Assembly (NCBI GenBank): GCA_947372535.1
Contig: CANBUA010000050.1
Location: 1-20,253, forward strand
Source of the DNA: Burkholderiales bacterium
GTDB taxonomy: Bacteria > Pseudomonadota > Gammaproteobacteria > Burkholderiales > Burkholderiaceae
DNA length: 20,253 nt
Direction: 5' to 3'
In this document: positions 6,247 to 14,365 of the stretch, in pieces
Numbering within the stretch: position 1 is the stretch's first letter
How the letters are laid out: each line of letters starts with the position of its first letter
Made by a program: the position numbers and the translations under genes
The notes under the pieces: generated by a model
Seen by the model: the letters and a program-made list of their open reading frames with translations, nothing else
Told to the model about the DNA's origin: nothing
Databases searched by the model: none

Positions 6247-7785
6247 ATGAAATCAGCGCTTTTCGTCGACTTCGACAACGTCTACTCCGGCCTGCGCCGC
6301 CTCGACATGGCGTATGCCGAGGCCTTCGCCAACGACCCCATGAAGTGGATGGACTGGATCACGACGAAGCTGGAGATGCCGTTGGCGCCCGAGGCGGCGG
6401 TGCAGCGCCGAATTTTGGTCCGCCGCTGCTACCTCAACCCGGTGATGTACCAGCGCTTTCGGTTTGGCTTCAGCAAGGCAGGTTTCGAGATCGTCGATTG
6501 CCCCCCCATGACCTCGGCCGGTAAGACCTCGACCGACATCCACATGGTGCTGGACATCGTGGATGTTCTCCAGAGCAACACGCGTTATGACGAGTTCATC
6601 GTGTTCTCGGCCGATGCCGATTTCACGCCCGTGCTGCGCAAGCTGCGCCGGGATGATCGCCGCACCACCATCTTCGCTGCAGGTGCCACGTCGTCGTCCT
6701 ACGATGCATCGTCTGACCTGATCATCGATCCGGGTGCCTTCATCAGCCAGGCCCTGGGCCTGAGTGAAGAGGACCATGTGGCCGATGCGCCGCCGGATGT
6801 CGAGGGCATGCTGGCCCAGGCTGAGGCGCTCATCTGGGATGTGATCGACAAAGCCTCGGCGCCAGTGCTTCTGCCCGTGCTGACCAAAATACTGGCTACG
6901 CAGGTGCCCGGTTTGGCCGCCAGCAATTGGGCCAACTTGGGCACCTTCACGGCCTTGATGCGCGAGCTGCCACTCAGCCCCTTGCGCATCGACCGTGAAA
7001 CGAACTGCCTGGTGGATCCGCGCCGTTTGCGAGCGGCTGATCCTCTGAGCAGTGAGCCACCCAAGCTGCACCGCGCCGAACCATCGCGCGAGCCGCCCGC
7101 CAAGCCAGCGGCCGAGGACGTGCGCCTGCAGGTTGAAAAGATTTTGTCCGACGTGGTGGCCGCCTCGGCCCGGCCGGTGGCTGTCGCCCGGCTGGCACAT
7201 CAGGTGCGCCAGAGTTGCCCAGGCATTGAGCTGGACTGGAACGGTTGCGGCACCTTCAAGAAGCTGCTGGAGACCGTGCATCCAGCAGGGGTCGAGATCT
7301 CGTGGGCGCAGCTGTGTGGCTATGCCTTCGACCCGGCCCGCCATTCGCTCGATTTCATCGCCCAGGCGGCCACGCCGCGCGAGCGTCCGGAGCTCGATGA
7401 GCGTTGGTCCACGGTGGCGCCTTTGCTGCAAGCGGCCAGCTTTCCGGTGATGTCCGGGGCCGAGTACCGTGCCTTCCTGGAGGCCTTGTCGCAGTCTTTG
7501 GCTGAAGGGATTTACTCTTTGGCCGCGACCACACGGCAGGTGAGGGAGATTTGCGTGGCACGCAACATGCCTGTGGCGCGCGCTGATATCAACACCTTGT
7601 TCCGTGCGCTGCTGTTCAATGGCTTTGACCCATCGGTCTCCGGGGCGTCTTTTGATGACCTGGTGGCGACCACCTGCGGCGTGGCATTGGCCGCTTGCGA
7701 GCGTGAAGGCATGACCGTGGCCGATGGTGATCGCGAGGCGCTGCTGAGCTGGATGCTCAGCCCTGGGACTGCCAGCACTCAATGA
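6247..7785 (+). CDS. NYN-domain ribonuclease-like protein with LOTUS/OST-HTH domains
   Basis: This is a 512-aa cytoplasmic protein. Residues 1-165 are an NYN (PIN-like, limkain-b1 type) domain. It begins FVDFDNV (D8, D10, N11), has TDIHM (D97), and SADADF (D123, D125) followed by TP. These acidic residues are the metal-binding set used for RNA cleavage in the family. Residues about 185-270 and 289-370 look like two LOTUS/OST-HTH winged-helix domains, which in the family bind RNA (G-quadruplex RNA in some cases). Residues about 385-505 form a third, helical region of less certain type. The start at 6247 places the first strand of the NYN fold at the N-terminus; the Shine-Dalgarno is weak. RNA processing or silencing is the likely job, but the target is unknown. 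It ends 3 bases from the convergent DUF4337 gene. Confidence 0.85.
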   Translation: MKSALFVDFDNVYSGLRRLDMAYAEAFANDPMKWMDWITTKLEMPLAPEAAVQRRILVRRCYLNPVMYQRFRFGFSKAGFEIVDCPPMTSAGKTSTDIHMVLDIVDVLQSNTRYDEFIVFSADADFTPVLRKLRRDDRRTTIFAAGATSSSYDASSDLIIDPGAFISQALGLSEEDHVADAPPDVEGMLAQAEALIWDVIDKASAPVLLPVLTKILATQVPGLAASNWANLGTFTALMRELPLSPLRIDRETNCLVDPRRLRAADPLSSEPPKLHRAEPSREPPAKPAAEDVRLQVEKILSDVVAASARPVAVARLAHQVRQSCPGIELDWNGCGTFKKLLETVHPAGVEISWAQLCGYAFDPARHSLDFIAQAATPRERPELDERWSTVAPLLQAASFPVMSGAEYRAFLEALSQSLAEGIYSLAATTRQVREICVARNMPVARADINTLFRALLFNGFDPSVSGASFDDLVATTCGVALAACEREGMTVADGDREALLSWMLSPGTASTQ

Positions 7786-7788
7786 TGA

Positions 7789-8400
7789 TCAAGACAGCAA
7801 CTGCACCAAGGCCTGCGGATGGATGGGCCAGCCGGCCAATCCCGCCAGGCCCATGAGCACGCCAAAGCCCGTGGGCACGAGTGCCGCCACGTAAAGCGGC
7901 AGCAAGCCGGTCAGTGCCGTGACTGCCAGCATGGAGATGGCAATGGCGATCAGGGCATCCGAGAGGTCGAACTGGTCATCGCGGAAATTGAGCGCGTCGT
8001 AGTTGGCTTGGTCGGCCTTGGCCTGGGTGATGGCTTCGTTCTTCTTGTGGGCCTGTTCGGCGGCCAGGGCCTGGTAACGGGCGATGGCGGCGGCGTAGGC
8101 GGGTGCATGCTCTGCGCTGGCTGAGAGTTTGGCCAGCGTCAATTGGGTCACGGTCGCTTCGGCCACTTCCTGCCGAAGGTTGCGCGCCTGGTAGAAGGAC
8201 CAATGGTCCAGCTTGTCGGCTTGGGCCTGTTGCATGGCCTGGCCAATGTTGTCATCCTTGACCTTGCAGATGCCGAGGAAGGTGGCCAGCACAGCGACCG
8301 TGATGGCCACAGCAGCGTTCAATCGGGCTTTTTGGCGGCCCTCATTCAGCTCTGCGGCCGTGCGGGCTTGTTCGATGAGGTCTTGCGGTTCGATGTCCAT
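7789..8400 (-). CDS. DUF4337-family membrane protein
   Basis: This is a 203-aa inner-membrane protein resembling the DUF4337 family, whose function is not known. One membrane segment lies at about 27-45. It is followed by a polar, Ala/Gln/Lys-rich helical stretch (about 55-140, likely coiled coil) containing DKLDHWSFYQARNLRQ, a conserved-looking family block. Two closely spaced membrane segments lie at about 148-190. It is the last gene of an apparent katE-yihY-DUF4337 operon, 45 bases after the YihY-like stop. The start at 8400 puts a GAGGGG sequence 13 bases upstream. That sequence is itself part of a small hairpin next to the ATG. Confidence 0.8.
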   Translation of the reverse strand: MDIEPQDLIEQARTAAELNEGRQKARLNAAVAITVAVLATFLGICKVKDDNIGQAMQQAQADKLDHWSFYQARNLRQEVAEATVTQLTLAKLSASAEHAPAYAAAIARYQALAAEQAHKKNEAITQAKADQANYDALNFRDDQFDLSDALIAIAISMLAVTALTGLLPLYVAALVPTGFGVLMGLAGLAGWPIHPQALVQLLS

Positions 8401-8401
8401 G

Positions 8402-8417
8402 GGGGCTTGGATGCCCC
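8402..8417 (-). promoter_or_regulatory. small hairpin over the DUF4337 ribosome-binding region
   Basis: On the minus strand GGGGC (8413-8417) and GCCCC (8402-8406) can pair around a 6-nt loop ending one base before the ATG. The 5' arm contains the only purine-rich Shine-Dalgarno-like sequence of the gene, so pairing could lower its translation relative to the upstream operon genes. This is inference from sequence alone. Confidence 0.3.
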
Positions 8418-8445
8418 TCGTGCCGGATCGTTCCGTGGGTGCGGC

Positions 8446-9366
8446 TCAGGGCTGGACCACGGGCGCAGGCTCCCTCATGCCCCTGCGCGATCCGAAGGTG
8501 TGGGCATATACCCAGGTGAATTCGGCCCCGATCAGGAAAATCTGCGCCGAGTAATACACCCAGAGGAGTAGCACCACCAGCGAGCCGGCCGCGCCAAAAC
8601 TGGAAGTCACGCCGCTTTTGCCGATGTACAGGCCGATCAGGTATTTGCCCACCGTGAACAGCAAGGCTGTGACGCCGGCACCCACCCACACGTCGGGCCA
8701 TTGGATGCGCACGCGGGGCATCACCTTGTAGATCATGGCAAAGGCCGCGGTGGTGAGTGCGAAGCTGATCACCTGGTTCACCACATCGGCCATGACGGCC
8801 CAGCCGGCGAACATCGGGCTCCACCAGTTTTGCAAGGCGGCCAGGGCGGCACTGAACACCAGCGAGACCATCAGCAAAAAACCGATGCCCAGGATCATGC
8901 CGAAGGACATGAAGCGCGAGCGCAGCACTTTGAGCAGGCCGGCCGCGGTGCGGTCACGGTTGGGAGCACGCCAGATGCGGTCCAACGCCGTTTGCAATTC
9001 GGCGAACACGGTGGTGGCGCCCACCAGCAGCATCACCACCCCCAGGATGGTGGCCAAGGCGCTGGTGGCCGGCTTGTTGGCGTTTTCCAGCAGGCCTTGG
9101 ATGGCCTGGGCAGCGTCCTGCCCCATGAGGCCGCTGAGCTGGCCCATGATCTCGCCACGCGCCGCGTCAGCCCCGAAGATCAAGCCCGCCACGGAAATGA
9201 CGATCAGCAGCAGTGGCGCCAACGAGAACACCGTGTAGTAGGCCAGCGCCGCGCCCATGCTCTGCCCGTAATCGTCAATCCAGGCATTGATGGCTTGCTG
9301 GGCCAGTTGCGAGATGGCCTTGAGGCTCAGGGCTTGTGGCGGGGGCAGGGTGGCGGTTTTGGACAT
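8446..9366 (-). CDS. yihY: YihY/BrkB-like inner-membrane protein
   Basis: This is a 306-aa polytopic membrane protein with six predicted membrane segments, at about 39-65, 101-123, 153-178, 191-215, 227-249 and 258-285. Family hallmarks are GAALAYYTVFSLAPLLL near residue 38, the ELQTALDRIWR block near 123, and AGSLVVLLLWVYYSAQIFLIGAEF near 260. The family was once annotated as ribonuclease BN, which is now regarded as wrong. A transporter or envelope role is usual, but its activity is unproven. The start lies 15 bases after the katE stop and the DUF4337 gene follows 45 bases on, which suggests one operon. Length is normal for the family. Confidence 0.88.
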   Translation of the reverse strand: MSKTATLPPPQALSLKAISQLAQQAINAWIDDYGQSMGAALAYYTVFSLAPLLLIVISVAGLIFGADAARGEIMGQLSGLMGQDAAQAIQGLLENANKPATSALATILGVVMLLVGATTVFAELQTALDRIWRAPNRDRTAAGLLKVLRSRFMSFGMILGIGFLLMVSLVFSAALAALQNWWSPMFAGWAVMADVVNQVISFALTTAAFAMIYKVMPRVRIQWPDVWVGAGVTALLFTVGKYLIGLYIGKSGVTSSFGAAGSLVVLLLWVYYSAQIFLIGAEFTWVYAHTFGSRRGMREPAPVVQP

Positions 9367-9381
9367 GTGTCGATGCTGCCA

Positions 9382-11814
9382 TCAAACCCGTGGTGGATCG
9401 CTGTCGCGCGGGGTGTAGCGGTGCTGCTCGATGGCGGAGATGAAGTCAGCGATCACGGTGCTCACCTTGCTGGGGGAGGCCTTGATCAGGGCTTCGTCCG
9501 GATCGCCTGAGGGCAGGGTAGCTGGGATGCCCGCCTTGTCCAGCAACTGCTCGGACAGGCCCAGCGCCAGGATGGCCTTGCAATGGCGGTATTGGTCCTT
9601 GATGAACTCCATGGTGTGGCCATCACGGCTCAAGGCCTCGACCGCCTCTTGGCCGCAGGGCAGTACCAGCGCGTCAAACAGGACGGCGGGGGTGTTTTCC
9701 AGCGACGCATCGGCCTGGACCACATCACCCTTGTAGGCGGTGACCTTGCCAAGGCGACTGGCCACCAGGCGCGGCACGGCACCTTGCTCGACCAGGGCCG
9801 TTTGCACGGCGGCCACCGAATCGCCATCGAAACCATTGGCGATCAGGATGGCCACCTTGCGGGTGCGGATGCCTGCTTCGCCTGGCAGCGCCGTGAGCGA
9901 GAGAGCAGGCGAGACGGTGACCTCTGGCGGCTGCGGATCGTCCTGGACCTTGGGCAGTGCCTTGGGCAAGTCGATGCCCAGGCCATCGGCCACAGCGGCG
10001 GCGAGCGCTTCCGAGACATTGCGCAGCGAGGCGACCATGCGCTCGCGGATGGCCGGCACCGTGAGCTTGCTCAGTTCGAATCGGAAGGCGGCCTGGATGT
10101 GGGCCTGCTCGACCTCGGTCTGGCTGTTGTAGAACAAGGTGGCCTGGGCGTAATGCTCGGCGAACTTCTCGGGTTTGCCGCGCAGCTTGTCGGCGGCAAT
10201 CGGCTCGGGGAAGGACACGAAACCGCGCGCACCGGCCTGGAAAGGGCAGCCGCCGCCCAAGGAGTTGGGCTCGTAAGCGACGCGGCCACGCGGGATGACC
10301 TGGCGGTGCATGCCGTCGCGCTGGTTGTTGTGCACGGGCGCGATCGGCGCGTTGATGGGGATCTCGTGGAAGTTGGGCCCACCCAGGCGCGTGATTTGCG
10401 TGTCCACATAAGAGTGGATGCGCCCAGCCAACAGCGGGTCGTTGCTGAAGTCGATGCCGGGCACGACATGGGCTGTGCAGAAGGCGACCTGCTCGGTCTC
10501 GGCAAAGAAGTTGTCGGGGTTGCGATTGAGCACCATGCGGCCCACGGGTGTGACGGGCACGAGCTCTTCGGGGATGAGTTTGGTGGCATCCAGCACATCG
10601 AAGCTGAAGGACTCGGCTTGTTCTTCCGTGAAGATTTGGAGGCCGAGTTCCCACTCCGGATATTCGCCGGCCTCGATGGCCTCCCACAGGTCACGGCGGT
10701 GGAAGTCGGCATCGGCGCCAGCGATCTTGGCGGCCTCGTCCCATACCAGGGAGTGCGTACCCTGACGGGGCTTCCAGTGGAACTTGACGAAGTGCGATTC
10801 GCCCTTGGCATTGATCAGGCGGTAGGTGTGCACGCCAAAGCCCTGCATCATCCGGTAGCTGCGCGGGATGGCGCGATCGGACATGGCCCACATCATCATG
10901 TGCGTGGATTCGGGCATCAGCGAGATGAAGTCCCAGAACGTGTCGTGCGCCGAGGCGGCCTGCGGCATGCCGTGGTGCGGCTCGGGCTTGACAGCGTGAA
11001 CCAGGTCGGGGAACTTCATCGCGTCCTGGATGAAGAACACGGGGATGTTGTTGCCGACCAAGTCCCAGTTGCCTTCGTCGGTGTAGAACTTGACGGCGAA
11101 GCCGCGCACGTCGCGGGCGGTATCCACCGAGCCGCGCTCCCCGGCCACGGTCGAGAAACGCACGAAGACCGGCGTGATTTTGCCGGCCTCGGTGAAGGGT
11201 GCGGCGCGCGTGTATTGCGGGATGGGCTCGTAAGCCTCGAAGTAGCCGTGTGCGGCCGAGCCGCGTGCATGCACGATGCGTTCGGGAATGCGCTCGTGGT
11301 CGAAGTGGGTGATCTTCTCGCGCAGGATGAAGTCTTCCAACAGCGTGGGGCCGCGCAGGCCGGCCTTGAGCGAGCTCTGGTTGTCGCCAATGGGCACGCC
11401 CTGGTTGGTGGTCATTACCTGATCGCTCGAATCGACACGGACACGGTCCAGGGACTCGATGGTGGTATTGACGCCTGCCGGTGCATTGGTGCCGACCTTG
11501 GCCGAGGTGTTGGCCTCGCTCAAGGTGCTTCCGGTGGCTGCGCGCGAGGGCGCCTCCACGCTCAAACCCTGGGGCGGCGAGATGGCGCTGTCGCGGCCAT
11601 ATTCGCCCGCCTTGTTGGCGTTGTGGTGGGTGCCGGCGGCCAGCGTGTTGACGTCGGCTGCGTGGCGGGCCAATGCGTCGGCCGAGCCTTCGGGAGGCAG
11701 GTGGGATGGCGCGCTCGCGGTGTTGCGCGAAGCTGCCTTGGCGGCCACGGCTTTTTTGGCGGCTGCGGGGGGCGCAGTCTTGGCAGCGGTGGTCTTGGCG
11801 GCAGGCTTTTTCAT
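9382..11814 (-). CDS. katE: large-subunit (HPII-type, clade 2) catalase
   Basis: This is an 810-aa cytoplasmic heme catalase converting hydrogen peroxide to water and oxygen. The distal residues are His182 (in [10 protein letters not shown]) and Asn255. The proximal heme ligand is Tyr469 (in SYVDTQ). Spacings of 73 and 287 residues equal those of E. coli HPII (H128, N201, Y415). Residues about 650-790 form the flavodoxin/DJ-1-like C-terminal domain typical of large-subunit catalases. The partner position of HPII His392 is Cys446 here. The N-terminus is longer than in HPII by about 54 residues and begins with a Lys/Ala-rich tail. The frame is open to 11892, but 11814 is chosen because AAGGA sits 5 bases upstream. 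It is first in an operon with the YihY-like gene and is divergent from a heme-binding protein gene. Confidence 0.95.
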   Translation of the reverse strand: MKKPAAKTTAAKTAPPAAAKKAVAAKAASRNTASAPSHLPPEGSADALARHAADVNTLAAGTHHNANKAGEYGRDSAISPPQGLSVEAPSRAATGSTLSEANTSAKVGTNAPAGVNTTIESLDRVRVDSSDQVMTTNQGVPIGDNQSSLKAGLRGPTLLEDFILREKITHFDHERIPERIVHARGSAAHGYFEAYEPIPQYTRAAPFTEAGKITPVFVRFSTVAGERGSVDTARDVRGFAVKFYTDEGNWDLVGNNIPVFFIQDAMKFPDLVHAVKPEPHHGMPQAASAHDTFWDFISLMPESTHMMMWAMSDRAIPRSYRMMQGFGVHTYRLINAKGESHFVKFHWKPRQGTHSLVWDEAAKIAGADADFHRRDLWEAIEAGEYPEWELGLQIFTEEQAESFSFDVLDATKLIPEELVPVTPVGRMVLNRNPDNFFAETEQVAFCTAHVVPGIDFSNDPLLAGRIHSYVDTQITRLGGPNFHEIPINAPIAPVHNNQRDGMHRQVIPRGRVAYEPNSLGGGCPFQAGARGFVSFPEPIAADKLRGKPEKFAEHYAQATLFYNSQTEVEQAHIQAAFRFELSKLTVPAIRERMVASLRNVSEALAAAVADGLGIDLPKALPKVQDDPQPPEVTVSPALSLTALPGEAGIRTRKVAILIANGFDGDSVAAVQTALVEQGAVPRLVASRLGKVTAYKGDVVQADASLENTPAVLFDALVLPCGQEAVEALSRDGHTMEFIKDQYRHCKAILALGLSEQLLDKAGIPATLPSGDPDEALIKASPSKVSTVIADFISAIEQHRYTPRDSDPPRV

Positions 11815-11905
11815 CACAGTCCTTTGGGTTGAATGCAGGGGTTCAGGCCAAAGGGATCGTAGGATTTGTGTGACTGCCGTGAAGCCGGTCAATGACGCGG
11901 TCGTT

Positions 11906-11923
11906 TGTCAGCCATCGCTGACA
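11906..11923. promoter_or_regulatory. 18-bp palindrome between katE and the nitrobindin-like gene
   Basis: TGTCAGC-CATC-GCTGACA is a perfect 7+4+7 inverted repeat centred 100 bases upstream of katE and 75 bases upstream of the divergent gene. Its place and symmetry suit an operator for a dimeric regulator acting on both promoters. It does not match LexA spacing (CTGT-N8-ACAG) or a Fnr site. Its regulator cannot be named from sequence. Confidence 0.45.
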
Positions 11924-11937
11924 GCTCACACATGCCG

Positions 11938-11966
11938 TTACCAGTCGTTTAGGATAGTCATAGATA
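11938..11966 (+). promoter_or_regulatory. weak candidate promoter of the nitrobindin-like gene
   Basis: TTACCA (11938-11943, 4 of 6) and TAGATA (11961-11966, 3 of 6) are spaced by 17 bases. They would give a start near 11973, about 17 bases before the ATG. The spacing is ideal but the hexamers are poor, so this is only a candidate. Confidence 0.25.
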
Positions 11967-11989
11967 AGACCCTGCTGGATGAACTTGAC

Positions 11990-12628
11990 ATGAGCGATTT
12001 CCCCAAAGACATCTACACCGAACCCGCCGCCGATGTGGACACCCTGGCCAATCTGGGCCCGTTGACGGGCATGGCCGGCATCTGGGAGGGCACCAAGGGC
12101 CTGGACATCAAGCCCAAGGCCGACGGCCCCAGGAAGCAGGCCTATGTCGAGCGCATCGAGCTGCAACCCATCGACCCGCAGACCAATGGTCCGCAACTGC
12201 TCTACGGCCTGCGCTACCACGCGCACATGACCAAGCCCGATCAAGTCAAGACTTACCACGATCAGGTCGGCTACTGGCTATGGGAGCCCGCCACAGGCAC
12301 GGTGGTGCACACGCTGACCATCCCGCGTGGGCAGACCGTGATGGCCATGGGCAAGGCCGAGGCCGATGCCAAGACCTTCGAGCTGGTGGCCACACGCGGG
12401 CCCACGGACTTCGGGATCTGCTCGATCCCTTTCCTGGAGCAGGCCTTCCGCACGGTGGAGTTTCGCATCCAGGTTACCATCAACGACGATGGCACCTGGA
12501 CTTACGACGAGGACACGGTGATGGAGATCCAGGGCCAGAGCGAGCCCTTTCACCACCGCGACCGCAACACCTTGCACAAGGTAGCCGAGCCCACGCCCAA
12601 CCCGTTGGCGGCCGCCCGCCAGGCTTGA
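11990..12628 (+). CDS. nitrobindin-like heme-binding beta-barrel protein (FABP-like)
   Basis: This is a 212-aa cytoplasmic protein without a signal peptide. Near the N-terminus LTGMAGIWEGTKG (about 25-37) resembles the G-x-W-x-G motif of nitrobindin/THAP4-type beta-barrels. YWLWEPATG.VVHTLTIPRGQ is a further family-like block. A C-terminal FHHRDRNTL (187-195) offers His188/His189 as candidate heme ligand, in the region where nitrobindins carry their proximal histidine. Nitrobindins bind ferric heme and react with NO or peroxynitrite; whether this one does is inference. The frame is open from 11459 within katE antisense, so 11990 is chosen as the first start giving the conserved N-terminus. 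The ribosome-binding site is weak. It is divergent from katE with 175 bases between them, and convergent with the chemotaxis receptor gene. Confidence 0.82.
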   Translation: MSDFPKDIYTEPAADVDTLANLGPLTGMAGIWEGTKGLDIKPKADGPRKQAYVERIELQPIDPQTNGPQLLYGLRYHAHMTKPDQVKTYHDQVGYWLWEPATGTVVHTLTIPRGQTVMAMGKAEADAKTFELVATRGPTDFGICSIPFLEQAFRTVEFRIQVTINDDGTWTYDEDTVMEIQGQSEPFHHRDRNTLHKVAEPTPNPLAAARQA

Positions 12629-12660
12629 TGTGGATGATTGTTGGTGAGGTGAGTTGGGCG

Positions 12661-14211
12661 TCAGTGTTGGTTGTGCAGCTTGAACACGCTGACCGCCTCG
12701 ACCAGACGCTGAGCCTGCAACTTCAGGCTCTCGGCGGCGGCGGCTGATTCTTCGACCAGCGCGGCGTTTTGCTGCGTGACCTGGTCCAGCGCATTGACAG
12801 CCGAGCTCACTTGACCGATGCCGCCGCTTTGCTCACGGGTGGCGGCGCTGATCTCGGCGATCAGGTCGGAGACACGGCGCACCTGGGCCACGATCTCATC
12901 CATGGTGTCGCCGGCATTGCCCACCAGCCGCGAGCCGGTCTCGACCTTCTCGACGCTGTCGCCGATGAGAATCTTGATCTCCTTGGCTGCATCGGCGCTG
13001 CGTCGGGCCAGGCTGCGCACCTCACCAGCCACGACCGCGAAGCCACGGCCTTGCTCGCCAGCACGGGCGGCTTCCACCGCGGCATTGAGCGCCAGGATGT
13101 TGGTCTGGAAGGCGATGCTGTCGATCACGCTGATGATGTCGGCGATCTTGCGGCTGGCCGCGGTGATGTCGTTCATGGTACCCACGACCTGCCCGAACAC
13201 CGTACCGCCCTTGGCCGCCACGGTGCTGGCCGAGGCCGCCAGGTCAGTGGCCTGCTGAGCCGCTTCGGCATTGTGATGCACGGTGCTGGTGAGTTGCTCC
13301 ATGGATGAGGCGGTCTGCTGAAGGCTGCCGGCCTGCTGCTCGGTGCGGTGGCTCAGGTCCGCATTGCCCGAGGCAATCTGCGAGGAGCCGGTGGCAATGC
13401 TGTCGCCACTCAGACGGACGGCACCCACCACTTCGACCAGCTTGTCGTTCATCGCCTTGAGGGCGTGCAGCAACTGACCGATCTCGTCGGTGCCGCGTGC
13501 ATCGATGTGCGAGGTCAGGTCGCCAGCGGCCACGGTCAGCGCCACCTGGGTGGCTGCGGCCAATGGGCGCACGATGCCGCGGCCCAGCAGGTAGCCAGCT
13601 GCCAGCGAAGCCAGGCCAGCCACCACAGACACGACCACGATGACCAGCATGGCGGTTTTGGCAGCCTGTTCGCTGAAGGCATCGACCTCGTGGGCTCGCG
13701 CTTCCAACAATTCGTTGAGGTGCGCCATCTTCTCTTCCAGGTCGGAGAATGCGGCCTGGAAGGCGGGCAGCTTGGCGTGGGCGGCCTCCGGTGTGGTCAG
13801 GGCCAGGTTCACCACCTCCTGGGCGGACGCCAGATAGGCTGCCAGGCTGGGCTTGAGGGCGGTGGCGGCATTCATGATGCCGGGGGGCAGGGGCATGGCT
13901 TGCAAGCGGGCCAATTCGTCCGTGAAGGTTTTGCTGTGTTCCTGCAAGTCATCCCGGATCGACTTGAACTGAGCCTGATCCTTCTGGCTGCCGGCCAGCA
14001 AGGCGCGCATGGCATCGCCGCGAAGGGCGTCGTGCATCATGTCCGCGATCATCTGGGCCTTGAGGGCCGAGGTGTTGCTTGCCATGTCGCTGGAGGCATC
14101 GGCCATCCGACGGGCCGACAACAAGCCCGAGACGCCAACGGCGACCACGAAGCTCAGGCCCATCAGGCTGAAGGCGGCGATCTTTTGTCGGATCGTGAAA
14201 TGGTGATTCAT
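12661..14211 (-). CDS. methyl-accepting chemotaxis protein
   Basis: This is a 516-aa inner-membrane receptor. Membrane segment 1 is at about 13-32. A periplasmic, mostly helical four-helix-bundle-like sensor spans about 33-184. Membrane segment 2 is at about 184-208, and a HAMP linker at about 210-262. The cytoplasmic coiled-coil signalling domain follows, with the highly conserved hairpin tip [19 protein letters not shown]...[15 protein letters not shown] around residue 387. It passes ligand signals to CheA/CheW and is adjusted by methylation. There is no C-terminal NWETF-type CheR/CheB-tethering pentapeptide, as the chain ends in LHNQH. AGGAG lies 5 bases before the start. A sigma-28 promoter stands about 100 bases upstream, so the gene belongs to the flagellar late-class regulon. 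The ligand is unknown. Confidence 0.95.
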   Translation of the reverse strand: MNHHFTIRQKIAAFSLMGLSFVVAVGVSGLLSARRMADASSDMASNTSALKAQMIADMMHDALRGDAMRALLAGSQKDQAQFKSIRDDLQEHSKTFTDELARLQAMPLPPGIMNAATALKPSLAAYLASAQEVVNLALTTPEAAHAKLPAFQAAFSDLEEKMAHLNELLEARAHEVDAFSEQAAKTAMLVIVVVSVVAGLASLAAGYLLGRGIVRPLAAATQVALTVAAGDLTSHIDARGTDEIGQLLHALKAMNDKLVEVVGAVRLSGDSIATGSSQIASGNADLSHRTEQQAGSLQQTASSMEQLTSTVHHNAEAAQQATDLAASASTVAAKGGTVFGQVVGTMNDITAASRKIADIISVIDSIAFQTNILALNAAVEAARAGEQGRGFAVVAGEVRSLARRSADAAKEIKILIGDSVEKVETGSRLVGNAGDTMDEIVAQVRRVSDLIAEISAATREQSGGIGQVSSAVNALDQVTQQNAALVEESAAAAESLKLQAQRLVEAVSVFKLHNQH

Positions 14212-14312
14212 GTGGACTCCTGACGCTTTGGACTCATGCCTCGACAGGCGTGCTGGCCATGATCGAGGGGCCTTGCGTCACCTGCGGTGAACCGTGGCCC
14301 ATGTCAATGACC

Positions 14313-14339
14313 TTATCGGCCATTGTCAGGAAAACCTCA
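14313..14339 (-). promoter_or_regulatory. sigma-28 (FliA) promoter of the chemotaxis receptor gene
   Basis: On the minus strand TGAGGTTT (14332-14339), an 11-base spacer, and GCCGATAA (14313-14320) match the FliA consensus TAAAGTTT-N11-GCCGATAA at 14 of 16 positions. The -10 is perfect. Transcription would start near 14305, about 95 bases before the receptor ATG, and within the gap after the alpha/beta hydrolase gene. Confidence 0.85.
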
Positions 14340-14365
14340 GTGCCGTTCGTGCCAAGGTTTGCGTT

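Noticed and set aside
6253..7782. 509-residue open frame antisense to the NYN gene
   Set aside because: It covers the NYN/LOTUS gene almost exactly. Its composition is that of a shadow frame, with no ribosome-binding site or motif.
9583..11832. 749-residue open frame antisense to katE
   Set aside because: It mirrors the conserved catalase frame. The translation is Gly/His/Asp-rich without any motif, a typical shadow of a high-GC coding strand.
11906..11923. LexA or OxyR site between katE and the divergent gene
   Set aside because: The palindrome has TGTC-N10-GACA rather than CTGT-N8-ACAG, and it lacks the ATAG/CTAT pattern of OxyR.
12629..12660. Bidirectional terminator between the nitrobindin-like gene and the receptor gene
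   Set aside because: The 32-base gap shows no stable stem and no T-run on either strand.
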